A stretch of 64,000 nucleotides of DNA. Origin: Metellina segmentata (Eukaryota; Arthropoda; Arachnida; Araneae; Tetragnathidae). Made by a program: the position numbers and the translations under genes. The notes under the pieces were generated by a model. The model was not told the DNA's origin, ran no database searches, and saw nothing but the letters and a program-made list of their open reading frames with translations. The stretch lies in contig OX375883.1 in assembly GCA_947359465.1 (NCBI GenBank), positions 94,872,293 through 94,936,292 of the forward strand, written 5' to 3'. This document shows positions 50,235 through 60,410 of the stretch, piece after piece. Each line of letters opens with the position of its first letter. The first letter of the stretch is position 1.

Positions 50235-53200
50235 TTCATAGCTCCCAATCCAAGTTCTCAGGCGATGTAATTTCTATGGGAATGAAAAGGTATTTGACTG
50301 AGATGTGGGGAGAGTGTTTTGTGTGAAGTATTCCCATAGAAATTAAAGTGCTGCCGAGCGAAATGGGAGGGGTCTTTGTAATTTCAAAGCTCCCAATCCA
50401 AGTTCTCAGGCGATTTAATTTCTAAGGGAATGAAAAGGTATTTGACTGAGATGTGGGGAGAGTGTTTTGTGTGAAGTATTCCCATAGAAATTAACGTGCT
50501 GCCGAGAGAAATGGGAGGGGTCTTTGTAATTTCAAAGCTCCCAATCCAAGTTCTCAGGCGATGTAATTTCTAAGGGAATGAAAATTATTTGACTGAGATG
50601 TGGGGAGAGTGTTTTGTGTGAAGTATTCCCATAGAAATTAACGTGCTGCCGAGCGAAATGGGAGGGGTCTTTGTAATTTCAAAGCTCCCAATCCAAGTTC
50701 TCAGGCGATGTAATTTCTAAGGGAATGAAAATGTATTTGACTGAGACGTGGGGAGAGTGTTTTGTGTGAAGTATTACCATAGAAATTAACGTGCTGCCGA
50801 GCGAAATGGGAGGGGTCTTTGTAATTTCAAAGCTCCCAATCCAAGTTCTCAGGCGATGTAATTTCTATGGGAATGAAAAGGTATTTGACTGAGATGTGGG
50901 GAGAGTGTTTTGTGTGAAGTATTCAAATAGAAATTAACTTGTGCCGAGCGAAATGGGAGAGGTCTTTGTAATTTCAAAGCTCCCAATCCAAGTTCTCAGG
51001 CGATGTAATTTCTAAGGGAATGAATAGGTATTTGACTGAGATGTGGGGAGAGTGTTTTGTGTGAAGTATTCCCATAGAAATTAACGTGCTGCCGAGCGAA
51101 ATGGGAGGGGTCTTTGTAATTTCAAAGCTCCCAATCCAAGTTCTCAGGCGATGTAATTTCTAAGGGAATGAAAATTATTTGACTGAGATGTGGGGAGAGT
51201 GTTTTGTGTGAAGAATTCCCATAGAAATTAACGTGCTGCCGAGCGAAATGGGAGGGGTCTTTGTAATTTCAAAGCTCCCAATCCAAGTTCTCAGGCGATG
51301 TAATTTCTATGGGAATGAAAAGGTATTTGACTGAGATGTGGGGAGAGTGTTTTGTGTGAAGTATTCCCATAGAAATTAACGTGCTGCCGAGCGAAATAGG
51401 AGGGGTCTTTGTAATTTCAAAGCTCCCAATCCAAGTTCTCAGGCGATGTAATTTCTAAGGGAATGAAAAGGTATTTGACTGAGACGTGGGGAGAGTGTTT
51501 TGTGTGAAGTATTCCCATAGAAATTAACGTGCTGCCGAGCGAAATGGGAGGGGTCTTTGTAATTTCAAAGCTCCCAATCTAAGTTCTCAGGCGATGTAAT
51601 TTCTATGGGAATGAAAAGGTATTTGACTGAGATGTGGGGAGAGTGTTTTGTGTGAAGTATTCCCATAGAAATTAACGTGCTGCCGAGCGAAATGGGAGGG
51701 GTCTTTGTAATTTCAAAGCTCCCTATCCAAGTTCTCAGGCGATGTAATTTCTAAGGGAATGAAAAGGTATTTGACTGAGATGTGGGGAGAGTGTTTTGTG
51801 TGAAGTATTCCCATAGAAATTAACGTGCTGCCGAGCGAAATGGGAGGGGTCTTTGTAATTTCAAAGCTCCCAATCTAAGTTCTCAGGCGATGTAATTTCT
51901 ATGGGAATGAAAAGGTATTTGACTGAGATGTGGGGAGAGTGTTTTGTGTGAAGTATTCCCATAGAAATTAACGTGCTGCCGAGCGAAATGGGAGGGGTCT
52001 TTGTAATTTCAAAGCTCCCAATCCAAGTTCTCAGGCGATGTAATTTCTATGGGAATGAAAAGGTATTTGACTGAGATGTGGGGAGAGTGTTTTGTGTGAA
52101 GTATTCCCATAGAAATTAACGTGCTGCCGAGCGAAATAGGAGGGGTATTTGTAATTTCAAAGCTCCCAATCCAAGTTCTCAGGCGATGTAATTTCTAAGG
52201 GAATGAAAAGGTATTTGACTGAGACGTGGGGAGAGTGTTTTGTGTGAAGTATTACCATAGAAATTAACGTGCTGCCGAGCGAAATGGGAGGGGTCTTTGT
52301 AATTTCAAAGCTCCCAATCCAAGTTCTCAGGCGATGTAATTTCTATGGGAATGAAAAGGTATTTGACTGAGATGTGGGGAGAGTGTTTTGTGTGAAGTAT
52401 TCAAATAGAAATTAACGTGCTGCCGAGCGAAATGGGAGGGGTCTTTGTAATTTCAAAGCTCCCAATCCAAGTTCTTAGGCGATGTAATTTCTAAGGGAAT
52501 GAAAAGGTATTTGACTGAGATGTGGGGAGAGTGTTTTGTGTGAAGTATTCCCATAGAAATTAACGTGCTGCCGAGCGAAATGGGAGGGGTCTTTGTAATT
52601 TCATAGCTCCCAATCCAAGTTCTCAGGCGATGTAATTTCTATGGGAATGAAAAGGTATTTGACTGAGATGTGGGGAGAGTGTTTTGTGTGAAGTATTCCC
52701 ATAGAAATTAAAGTGCTGCCGAGCGAAATGGGAGGGGTCTTTGTAATTTCAAAGCTCCCAATCCAAGTTCTCAGGCGATGTAATTTCTAAGGGAATGAAA
52801 AGGTATTTGACTGAGATGTGGGGAGAGTGTTTTGTGTGAAGTATTCCCATAGAAATTAACGTGCTGCCGAGAGAAATGGGAGGGGTCTTTGTAATTTCAA
52901 AGCTCCCAATCCAAGTTCTCAGGCGATGTAATTTCTAAGGGAATGAAAATTATTTGACTGAGATGTGGGGAGAGTGTTTTGTGTGAAGTATTCCCATAGA
53001 AATTAACGTGCTGCCGAGCGAAATGGGAGGGGTCTTTGTAATTTCAAAGCTCCCAATCCAAGTTCTCAGGCGATGTAATTTCTAAGGGAATGAAAATGTA
53101 TTTGACTGAGACGTGGGGAGAGTGTTTTGTGTGAAGTATTACCATAGAAATTAACGTGCTGCCGAGCGAAATGGGAGGGGTCTTTGTAATTTCAAAGCTC

Positions 53201-54964
53201 CCAATCCAAGTTCTCAGGCGATGTAATTTCTATGGGAATGAAAAGGTATTTGACTGAGATGTGGGGAGAGTGTTTTGTGTGAAGTATTCAAATAGAAATT
53301 AACTTGTGCCGAGCGAAATGGGAGAGGTCTTTGTAATTTCAAAGCTCCCAATCCAAGTTCTCAGGCGATGTAATTTCTAAGGGAATGAATAGGTATTTGA
53401 CTGAGATGTGGGGAGAGTGTTTTGTGTGAAGTATTCCCATAGAAATTAACGTGCTGCCGAGCGAAATGGGAGGGGTCTTTGTAATTTCAAAGCTCCCAAT
53501 CCAAGTTCTCAGGCGATGTAATTTCTAAGGGAATGAAAATTATTTGACTGAGATGTGGGGAGAGTGTTTTGTGTGAAGAATTCCCATAGAAATTAACGTG
53601 CTGCCGAGCGAAATGGGAGGGGTCTTTGTAATTTCAAAGCTCCCAATCCAAGTTCTCAGGCGATGTAATTTCTATGGGAATGAAAAGGTATTTGACTGAG
53701 ATGTGGGGAGAGTGTTTTGTGTGAAGTATTCCCATAGAAATTAACGTGCTGCCGAGCGAAATAGGAGGGGTCTTTGTAATTTCAAAGCTCCCAATCCAAG
53801 TTCTCAGGCGATGTAATTTCTAAGGGAATGAAAAGGTATTTGACTGAGACGTGGGGAGAGTGTTTTGTGTGAAGTATTCCCATAGAAATTAACGTGCTGC
53901 CGAACGAAATGGGAGGGGTCTTTGTAATTTCAAAGCTCCCAATCCAAGTTCTCAGGCGATGTAATTTCTATGGGAATGAAAAGGTATTTGACTGAGATGT
54001 GGGGAGAGTGTTTTGTGTGAAGTATTCAAATAGAAATTAACGTGCTGCCGAGCGAAATGGGAGGGGTCTTTGTAATTTCAAAGCTCCCAATCCAAGTTCT
54101 CAGGCGATGTAATTTCTAAGGGAATGAAAAGGTATTTGACTGAGATGTGGGGAGAGTGTTTTGTGTGAAGTATTCCCATAGAAATTAACGTGCTGCCGAG
54201 CGAAATGGGAGGGGTCTTTGTAATTTCAAAGCTCCCAATCTAAGTTCTCAGGCGATGTAATTTCTATGGGAATGAAAAGGTATTTGACTGAGATGTGGGG
54301 AGAGTGTTTTGTGTGAAGTATTCCCATAGAAATTAACGTGCTGCCGAGCGAAATGGGAGGGGTCTTTGTAATTTCAAAGCTCCCAATCCAAGTTCTCAGG
54401 CGATGTAATTTCTATGGGAATGAAAAGGTATTTGACTGAGATGTGGGGAGAGTGTTTTGTGTGAAGTATTCCCATAGAAATTAACGTGCTGCCGAGCGAA
54501 ATAGGAGGGGTATTTGTAATTTCAAAGCTCCCAATCCAAGTTCTCAGGCGATGTAATTTCTAAGGGAATGAAAAGGTATTTGACTGAGACGTGGGGAGAG
54601 TGTTTTGTGTGAAGTATTACCATAGAAATTAACGTGCTGCCGAGCGAAATGGGAGGGGTCTTTGTAATTTCAAAGCTCCCAATCCAAGTTCTCAGGCGAT
54701 GTAATTTCTATGGGAATGAAAAGGTATTTGACTGAGATGTGGGGAGAGTGTTTTGTGTGAAGTATTCAAATAGAAATTAACGTGCTGCCGAGCGAAATGG
54801 GAGGGGTCTTTGTAATTTCAAAGCTCCCAATCCAAGTTCTCAGGCGATGTAATTTCTAAGGGAATGAAAAGGTATTTGACTGAGATGTGGGGAGAGTGTT
54901 TTGTGTGAAGTATTCCCATAGAAATTAACGTGCTGCCGAGCGAAATGGGAGGGGTCTTTGTAAT
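50235..54964. repeat. Exact tandem duplication, period 2,365 bp (16 monomers)
   Basis: Copy 1 is 50,235-52,599 and copy 2 is 52,600-54,964. Private markers all shift by 2,365: TTCATAGCTCC (50,235; 52,600), AATTAAAGTG (50,341; 52,706), AAATTAACTTGTGCC (50,931; 53,296), ATAGGAGG (51,396; 53,761) and ATAGGAGGGGTATT (52,136; 54,501). One patch differs between copies, about 51,550-51,870 against 53,900-54,235 (CCCATAG with CCCTATCC versus CAAATAG with CCCAATCC). That patch looks like a conversion tract. Confidence 0.9.
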
Positions 54965-55099
54965 TTCAAAGCTCCCAATCCAAGTTCTCAGGCGATGTAA
55001 TTTCTAAGGGAATGAAAATTATTTGACTGAGATGTGGGGAGAGTGTTTTGTGTGAAGTATTCCCATAGAAATTAACGTGCTGCCGAGCGAAATGGGTGG

Positions 55100-56781
55100 G
55101 GTCTTTGTAATTTCAAAGCTCCCAATCCAAGTTCTCAGGCGATGTAATTTCTATGGGAATGAAAAGGTATTTGACTGAGATGTGGGGAGAGTGTTTTGTG
55201 TGAAGTATTCAAATAGAAATTAACGTGCTGCCGAGCGAAATGGGAGGGGTCTTTGTAATTTCAAAGCTCCCAATCCAAGTTCTCAGGCGATGTAATTTCT
55301 AAGGGAATGAAAAGGTATTTGACTGAGATGTGGGGAGAGTGTTTTGTGTGAAGTATTCCCATAGAAATTAACGTGCTGCCGAGCGAAATGGGAGGGGTCT
55401 TTGTAATTTCAAAGCTCCCAATCCAAGTTCTCAGGCGATGTAATTTCTATGGGAATGAAAAGATATTTGACTGAGATGTGGGGAGAGTGTTTTGTGTGAA
55501 GTATTCCCATAGAAATTAACGTGCTGCCGAGCGAAATGGGAGGGGTCTTTGTAATTTCAAAGCTCCCAATCCAAGTTCTCAGGCGATGTAATTTCTATGG
55601 GAATGAAAAGGTATTTGACTGAGATGTGGGGAGAGTGTTTTGTGTGAAGTATTCCCATAGAAATTAACGTGCTGCCGAGCGAAATAGGAGGGGTCTTTGT
55701 AATTTCAAAGCTCCCAATCCAAGTTCTCAGGCGATGTAATTTCTAAGGGAATGAAAAGGTATTTGACTGAGACGTGGGGAGAGTGTTTTGTGTGAAGTAT
55801 TACCATAGAAATTAACGTGCTGCCGAGCGAAATGGGAGGGGTCTTTGTAATTTCAAAGCTCCCAATCCAAGTTCTCAGGCGATGTAATTTCTATGGGAAT
55901 GAAAAGGTATTTGACTGAGATGTGGGGAGAGTGTTTTGTGTGAAGTATTCAAATAGAAATTAACGTGCTGCCGAGCGAAATGGGAGGGGTCTTTGTAATT
56001 TCAAAGCTCCCAATCCAAGTTCTCAGGCGATGTAATTTCTAAGGGAATGAAAAGGTATTTGACTGAGATGTGGGGAGAGTGTTTTGTGTGAAGTATTCCC
56101 ATAGAAATTAACGTGCTGCCGAGCGAAATGGGAGGGGTCTTTGTAATTTCAAAGCTCCCAATCCAAGTTCTCAGGCGATGTAATTTCTATGGGAATGAAA
56201 AGATATTTGACTGAGATGTGGGGAGAGTGTTTTGTGTGAAGTATTCCCATAGAAATTAACGTGCTGCCGAGCGAAATGGGAGGGGTCTTTGTAATTTCAA
56301 AGCTCCCAATCCAAGTTCTCAGGCGATGTAATTTCTATGGGAATGAAAAGGTATTTGACTGAGATGTGGGGAGAGTGTTTTGTGTGAAGTATTCCCATAG
56401 AAATTAACGTGCTGCCGAGCGAAATAGGAGGGGTCTTTGTAATTTCAAAGCTCCCAATCCAAGTTCTCAGGCGATGTAATTTCTAAGGGAATGAAAAGGT
56501 ATTTGACTGAGACGTGGGGAGAGTGTTTTGTGTGAAGTATTACCATAGAAATTAACGTGCTGCCGAGCGAAATGGGAGGGGTCTTTGTAATTTCAAAGCT
56601 CCCAATCCAAGTTCTCAGGCGATGTAATTTCTATGGGAATGAAAAGGTATTTGACTGAGATGTGGGGAGAGTGTTTTGTGTGAAGTATTCAAATAGAAAT
56701 TAACGTGCTGCCGAGCGAAATGGGAGGGGTCTTTGTAATTTCAAAGCTCCCAATCCAAGTTCTCAGGCGATGTAATTTCTA
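55100..56781. repeat. Tandem duplication, offset 740 bp (5 monomers)
   Basis: The private change AAAAGATATTTG recurs 740 bp apart (AGATATTT at 55,461 and 56,201), as do TTACCATAG at about 55,800/56,540 and TTCAAATAG at about 55,948/56,688. Similarity covers 55,100-56,041 against 55,840-56,781. It ends where GAAAAGGTATT in one copy meets GAAAATTATT in the other. Confidence 0.85.
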
Positions 56782-57898
56782 AGGGAATGAAAATTATTTG
56801 ACTGAGATGTGGGGAGAGTGTTTTGTGTGAAGTATTCCCATAGAAATTAACGTGCTGCCGAGCGAAATGGGAGGGGTCTTTGTAATTTCAAAGCTCCCAA
56901 TCCAAGTTCTCAGGCGATGTAATTTCTATGGGAATGAAAAGGTATTTGACTGAGATGTGGGGAGAGTGTTTTGTGTGAAGTATTCAAATAGAAATTAACG
57001 TGCTGCCGAGCGAAATGGGAGGGGTCTTTGTAATTTCAAAGCTCCCAATCCAAGTTCTCAGGCGATGTAATTTCTAAGGAAAGAAAAGGTATTTGACTGA
57101 GATGTGGGGAGAGTGTTTTGTGTGAAGTATTACCATAGAAATTAACGTGCTGCCGAGCGAAATGGGAGGGGTCTTTGTAATTTCAAAGCTCCCAATCCAA
57201 GTTCTCAGGCGATGTAATTTCTATGGGAATGAAAAGGTATTTGACTGAGATGTGGGGAGAGTGTTTTGTGTGTAGTATTCAAATAGAAATTAACGTGCTG
57301 CCGAGCGAAATGGGAGGGGTCTTTGTAATTTCAAAGCTCCCAATCCAAGTTCTCAGGCGATGTAATTTCTAAGGGAATGAAAAGGTATTTGACTGAGATG
57401 TGGGGAGAGTGTTTTGTGTGAAGTATTCCCATAGAAATTAACGTGCTGCCGAGCGAAATGGGAGGGGTCTTTGTAATTTCAAAGCTCCCAATCCAAGTTC
57501 TCAGGCGATGTAATTTCTAAGGGAATGAAAATTATTTGACTGAGATGTGGGGAGAGTGTTTTGTGTGAAGTATTCAAATAGAAATTAACGTGCTGCCGAG
57601 CGAAATGGGAGGGGTCTTTGTAATTTCAAAGCTCCCAATCCAAGTTCTCAGGCGATGTAATTTCTAAGGGAATGAAAAGGTATTTGACTGAGATGTGGGG
57701 AGAGTGTTTTGTGTGAAGTATTCCCATAGAAATTAACGTGCTGCCGAGCGAAATGGGAGGGGTCTTTGTAATTTCAAAGCTCCCAATCCAAGTTCTCAGG
57801 CGATGTAATTTCTAAGGGAATGAAAATTATTTGACTGAGATGTGGGGAGAGTGTTTTGTGTGAAGTATTCCCATAGAAATTAACGTGCTGCCGAGCGA

Positions 57899-58266
57899 GG
57901 TGGAAGGGAGCATTGTAATTTCAAAGCTTCCAATCTTAGTTCGCAGGCGATGTATTTTATAGGAGAATGAAATTGTATTTGAGTGTGATGTGGAAGAGAA
58001 GGTTTTGTGTGAATTAATCCCATAGATGTAACTCGTGTTTTAGTGACAAGGCCTGGAGCATCGCAATTTGAAATCTTCTAATCTTTTGTAACTTTTGAGG
58101 TGAAGGTAATTTTGAGAGAATCAAAATGCGTTTTGAGTTAGTTGTGAAGAGATATTTTGGGGACTGACGTATTTCCAAAGAAGTTACACGGGTCGATCGA
58201 CAAAGGTCTTGAGCATTGGAATATTTGAGCTTCGTTATGAAGTTCTCATATAATGTAGTTTCTGAG
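57899..58266. repeat. Degenerate monomers at the array edge
   Basis: Divergence starts inside the unit at 57,840: its first 58 bases are consensus, then CGAGGTGGAAGGGAGCATTG replaces the usual sequence. The next unit (57,988 to about 58,140) is only partly recognisable, with ATGTGGAAGAG, GGTTTTGTGTGAA and CCCATAGATGTAAC. A third (58,141 to about 58,266) keeps only GTTGTGAAGAGATATTTTG, ATTTCCAAAGAAGTTAC and GTTCTCATATAATGTAGTTTCT. Past 58,266 no monomer can be traced. A decay gradient is expected at satellite edges, where unequal exchange no longer homogenises units. Confidence 0.88.
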
Positions 58267-59057
58267 CTCTCTGATTTACCATATTCACAAATTTCTTCAT
58301 TCCTGATGTTAGAGCAAGACTTACTTTTTTTCCGCCTGCAAAATAGTCTGATATCTTCCAGCTCCTTTTCTGTATCTGGTCTCTACCAAATAATGAGAGT
58401 TGATTTGCTTCTAAGCGTGTTCTTCTAAATCCTTTTTTGGGTTAAGAATTCTGCTTTTTTAGAGTTCTTTGGATTGAACTAACTTGTATTTTAATGTTAA
58501 TCGCACACACAAGGAAATATCCTAATAAAGATTTGTTTGTCACTACCTGCCATAACTGGCTACAAACGGTTACGCTTAAAAAGTATCCGTATTTCAAAGC
58601 TATGCAGTACGAATCTTTCGTTTTAAATATCTTATGCCACGAATCCTTAAAACTCTTGGCTAATAAAAACTGTATAGAAACATTACTGATAGGCTTATTT
58701 TTTAGAGGCAAACTGAGATAACGTCAAAGTAACTCGTAATGTGATAGTAAATTTATCATGTAATTTATTCGGAGGTGTGCGATAGTACATTCGTATGAAT
58801 TCATGTACATATAAACCACCAATGAGTCATTAATTCTGAAAATGTCTTTTGAGTTCGTTAAGTTAATAAATCTCAGGTTTCCAGAAACTGAAATATTTCC
58901 TGCTATTTTTTTTTGTTATGAAACTCCCCGCGTTTTAAATATTTGTTAGGATAGATAAAATGTAATTTTTGTGCATAGATGCACATTCAGTGCCCATTCA
59001 ATGGTGCTACTTATGCAGATTACTGAACAAAAAAATTAATTTAACCGTACTTTTTTA
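58267..59057. other. AT-rich flank without a convincing gene
   Basis: This stretch shows no repeat structure and no recognisable protein. Two ORFs overlap on opposite strands (58,442-58,711 minus, 89 codons; 58,494-58,721 plus, 75 codons). Neither has a motif, signal peptide or family resemblance I can name. Opposed ORFs of this length are expected by chance at this composition. A short exon cannot be excluded. Confidence 0.5.
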
Positions 59058-59240
59058 TTGGGACAGCATAATTTCCTAATCCGCACAGCTGCATTTTCGG
59101 CCCCGTTTGGGGGCCTTCTTGGCGAACTTTACGTAGCGAGTTATGTCAGGTGTGGGCAATCTACCTGTATTACGATTATTCCGATCTTTATGGCAACCTC
59201 GGCACAAGCGGAAAATTTAAATTTTCATTTTGAATATTCT
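59058..59240. other. CpG-containing patch with perfect hairpin and palindrome
   Basis: Within AT-rich surroundings, about 59,075-59,215 is richer in G+C and CpG. It holds the hairpin GGCCCC-GTTTG-GGGGCC (about 59,100-59,116) and, at its right end, the perfect 16-bp palindrome GAAAATTTAAATTTTC (59,211-59,226). A 103-codon ORF (59,058-59,369, plus) crosses it. That ORF ends in a run of L, F and S codons from T-rich DNA and shows no family signature. The patch may be promoter-proximal DNA for the candidate exon at 59,697 or an old transposon fragment; neither is shown. Confidence 0.35.
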
Positions 59241-59560
59241 AGAAAGTTCTTTTCGTATCCATTAAACTGTCTTTTGATTTTATTGCTGCTATTAAATTTT
59301 CACCCAATTCTTTTCCGTTTGATTTCAATTCTTTTTAATTATTTTCATTTTAGTTCATTGGTTCCTTAAATTTTTTTTCCACTATTTTTTTCCGTTTCAT
59401 GTTTATTTGTAAGAATTCAAGCGTTCAGCATCAGGTTGTGTCGTTTCTTGCTATTTTCTTTTGAAGATCCTTACATTTTTATGTTTGAAAATGCCTGTAT
59501 TTAGTGTTGTTGTCAAATTTCAGGGTAGGGTTAAGTGTTTCAAATATAGTCCTTGTGCTG

Positions 59561-60086
59561 AATATCGCCTACTCGTGTTTGCAAGCTACTATGGGTTTAT
59601 GCAGTTACCTTGACGGTCTAAGGTTTTGCCACACGTAGCGCCACCGGCGAGTTTCCTATCAGTTATATCAACACTATTGCATCGGAAGTAAAGGCCATGA
59701 TCAACGTATTCTTTGTCTCCAATGCATTCAAGAAATATCCAGGTAAGTGTTTTCAAACTATAATGTCGTTTATATGACTTGAAAGTACATTCATTACTAA
59801 AGGTAGTAAGTATGCTCTACTAGCAACTCGTTTTGAATAGTAACTCCTCGTTTCGCCTGTTGGGTGGTTATAGGAACAGGGGTAGGCGATATTAGGAACC
59901 CACTCTTGAAATTTTTCTTGGGAAACTTTTTAAAGTTTTACTAGAGAACTTAAACTGACATAAGTAAAGAAGGTATATGATCTCTGGAAACCAAAGGCGA
60001 ATAGTTCCTAGTGATATTCATTTAGTTTTCTGCTTGATTTCCCAACCCAGGAGCCTGAGATACAGAGAAATAGGGTAGGCGATATT
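59561..60086. repeat. Three dispersed copies of a 12-mer, GTAGGCGATATT
   Basis: The 12-mer is at 59,882-59,893 (+), 60,075-60,086 (+) and, as its reverse complement, 59,561-59,572 (-). The two plus copies share the longer GGGTAGGCGATATT. Three exact copies of a 12-mer within 526 bp are not expected by chance. They surround the candidate exon at 59,697. They could be binding sites for one factor or remnants of an unrecognised small repeat; the flanks beyond the motif do not align well. Confidence 0.5.
59697..59742 (+). CDS. Candidate first coding exon (partial, 15 codons plus one base)
   Basis: ATG at 59,697 sits in a fair initiation context (AAGGCCATGA). Fifteen codons read MINVFFVSNAFKKYP, then one base precedes a consensus 5' splice site, CAG|GTAAGTG, at 59,742/59,743. 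The frame is also open upstream to a TAA near 59,617, so a different start is possible. The 5' region (about 59,620-59,690) is relatively rich in CpG. One possible acceptor is TTCTTTCTTAG at 61,942-61,952; joining there continues eight codons in frame to a TGA ending at 61,978. That would give a very short product, so a different downstream exon or a non-coding transcript is as likely. I do not recognise the peptide, and the call rests only on the ATG context and the donor. Confidence 0.22.
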
Positions 60087-60184
60087 TGGTACACCTACAC
60101 TATTCTTTCGCGAAATTTGAAGCTTAAGTTATTAATTAAAGCTTATTATTTTCCGTTGTGAAAAAATACGTATTTTTTATTTGC

Positions 60185-60208
60185 TTGGCGACATAAAAGG
60201 AGCGCCAA
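60185..60208. repeat. Short inverted repeat TTGGCG/CGCCAA
   Basis: TTGGCG at 60,185-60,190 and CGCCAA at 60,203-60,208 form 6-bp inverted arms 12 bp apart. The left arm continues as TTGGCGACA, a 9-mer also found in the terminal and subterminal repeats of the MITE at 61,199-61,408. This may be an eroded relative of that element or coincidence; no target duplication was found. Confidence 0.3.
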
Positions 60209-60295
60209 AAAACGTGCCAAGAGCGTTGCCATCAAACGGTGCAGAGAATGCACCTGTACCACTTAATCAATACTTTCGACAAGTTACTAACTCAC

Positions 60296-60410
60296 CCCCG
60301 AAAGCGTTCAGCCTCGACGTCCGTCCCCTGTCTTGAGATGTGGCAGTAGGATTGATTCAACAGCATCCGAACACCCTTGAGCATTAAAGAAATCTTCAAC
60401 TGCAAGGAGA
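60296..60410 (-). CDS. Candidate internal exon on the minus strand (115 bp)
   Basis: Read on the minus strand, a strong polypyrimidine tract and acceptor (GATTTTTGTTTTTTGCAG) end at 60,411. A donor-like GGG|GTGAGTTAG follows 115 bp later, at 60,296/60,295. One frame is open throughout (2 + 37 codons + 2), including ISLMLKGVRMLLNQSYCHIS. A second frame is open until a TGA just before the donor, within an ORF at 60,308-60,490. A second AG (TCCTTGCAG) lies 11 bases inside the exon as an alternative acceptor. No family is recognised. The spacing of acceptor, open frame and donor is suggestive, but a short open frame can occur by chance. Confidence 0.25.

Larger units (their letters stand above)
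1..57987. repeat. 148-bp satellite DNA array, about 390 tandem monomers
   Basis: The same unit recurs head to tail without interruption; for example the motif ATGTGGGGA begins at 1, 149 and 297, and still holds phase at 57,840 and (degraded) 57,988. The usual unit is 148 bp, with 147- and 149-bp variants caused by single-base indels such as AAAATTATT for AAAAGGTATT, or CCCATCC for CCCAATCC. G+C of the common monomer is 63/148, with 42 G and 21 C on the + strand. All units have the same orientation. No transposon or unique sequence interrupts the array. It is open on the left edge of the window, so true length is unknown. The unit is close to nucleosome-core length. Array size, homogeneity and higher-order duplications are what is known of centromeric and pericentromeric satellites; function here is inferred, not shown. 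Confidence 0.99.
50218..57987. repeat. Satellite domain 3 (right, edge-proximal domain)
   Basis: Units are marked by GTATTCAAATAG and GTATTACCATAG in the right dyad arm, GAGACGTGGGG, GAAATAGGAGG, and GAATGAATAGG. These changes are rare or absent in the two domains to the left. A 2,365-bp and a 740-bp duplication organise most of the domain. Units near 57,500-57,840 remain close to consensus, so homogenisation reaches almost to the array edge. Confidence 0.85.

Noticed and set aside
1..57987. CRISPR array
   Set aside because: The period is regular, but the whole 148-bp unit is repeated and there are no unique spacers. The surrounding DNA is eukaryotic.
1..57987. Telomeric or subtelomeric simple repeat
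   Set aside because: No TTAGG or TTAGGG run is present, and the unit is a complex 148-mer.
1..57987. CENP-B box
   Set aside because: The minus strand has TTTCGCTCGGCAGCACG, which shares TTCG but lacks the conserved A and CGGG of the box, so it does not qualify.
1..57987. Repetitive protein gene such as silk or mucin
   Set aside because: A 148-bp unit shifts frame every monomer and all six frames meet stops within a few units. No long ORF exists.
58442..58721. Two opposed ORFs (89 codons minus, 75 codons plus)
   Set aside because: They overlap on opposite strands, have no recognisable motif or splice context, and fit chance in AT-rich DNA.
59058..59369. 103-codon plus-strand ORF
   Set aside because: It crosses a CpG patch and then a T-rich tract giving runs of L, F and S. 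No start context, domain or splice evidence supports it.
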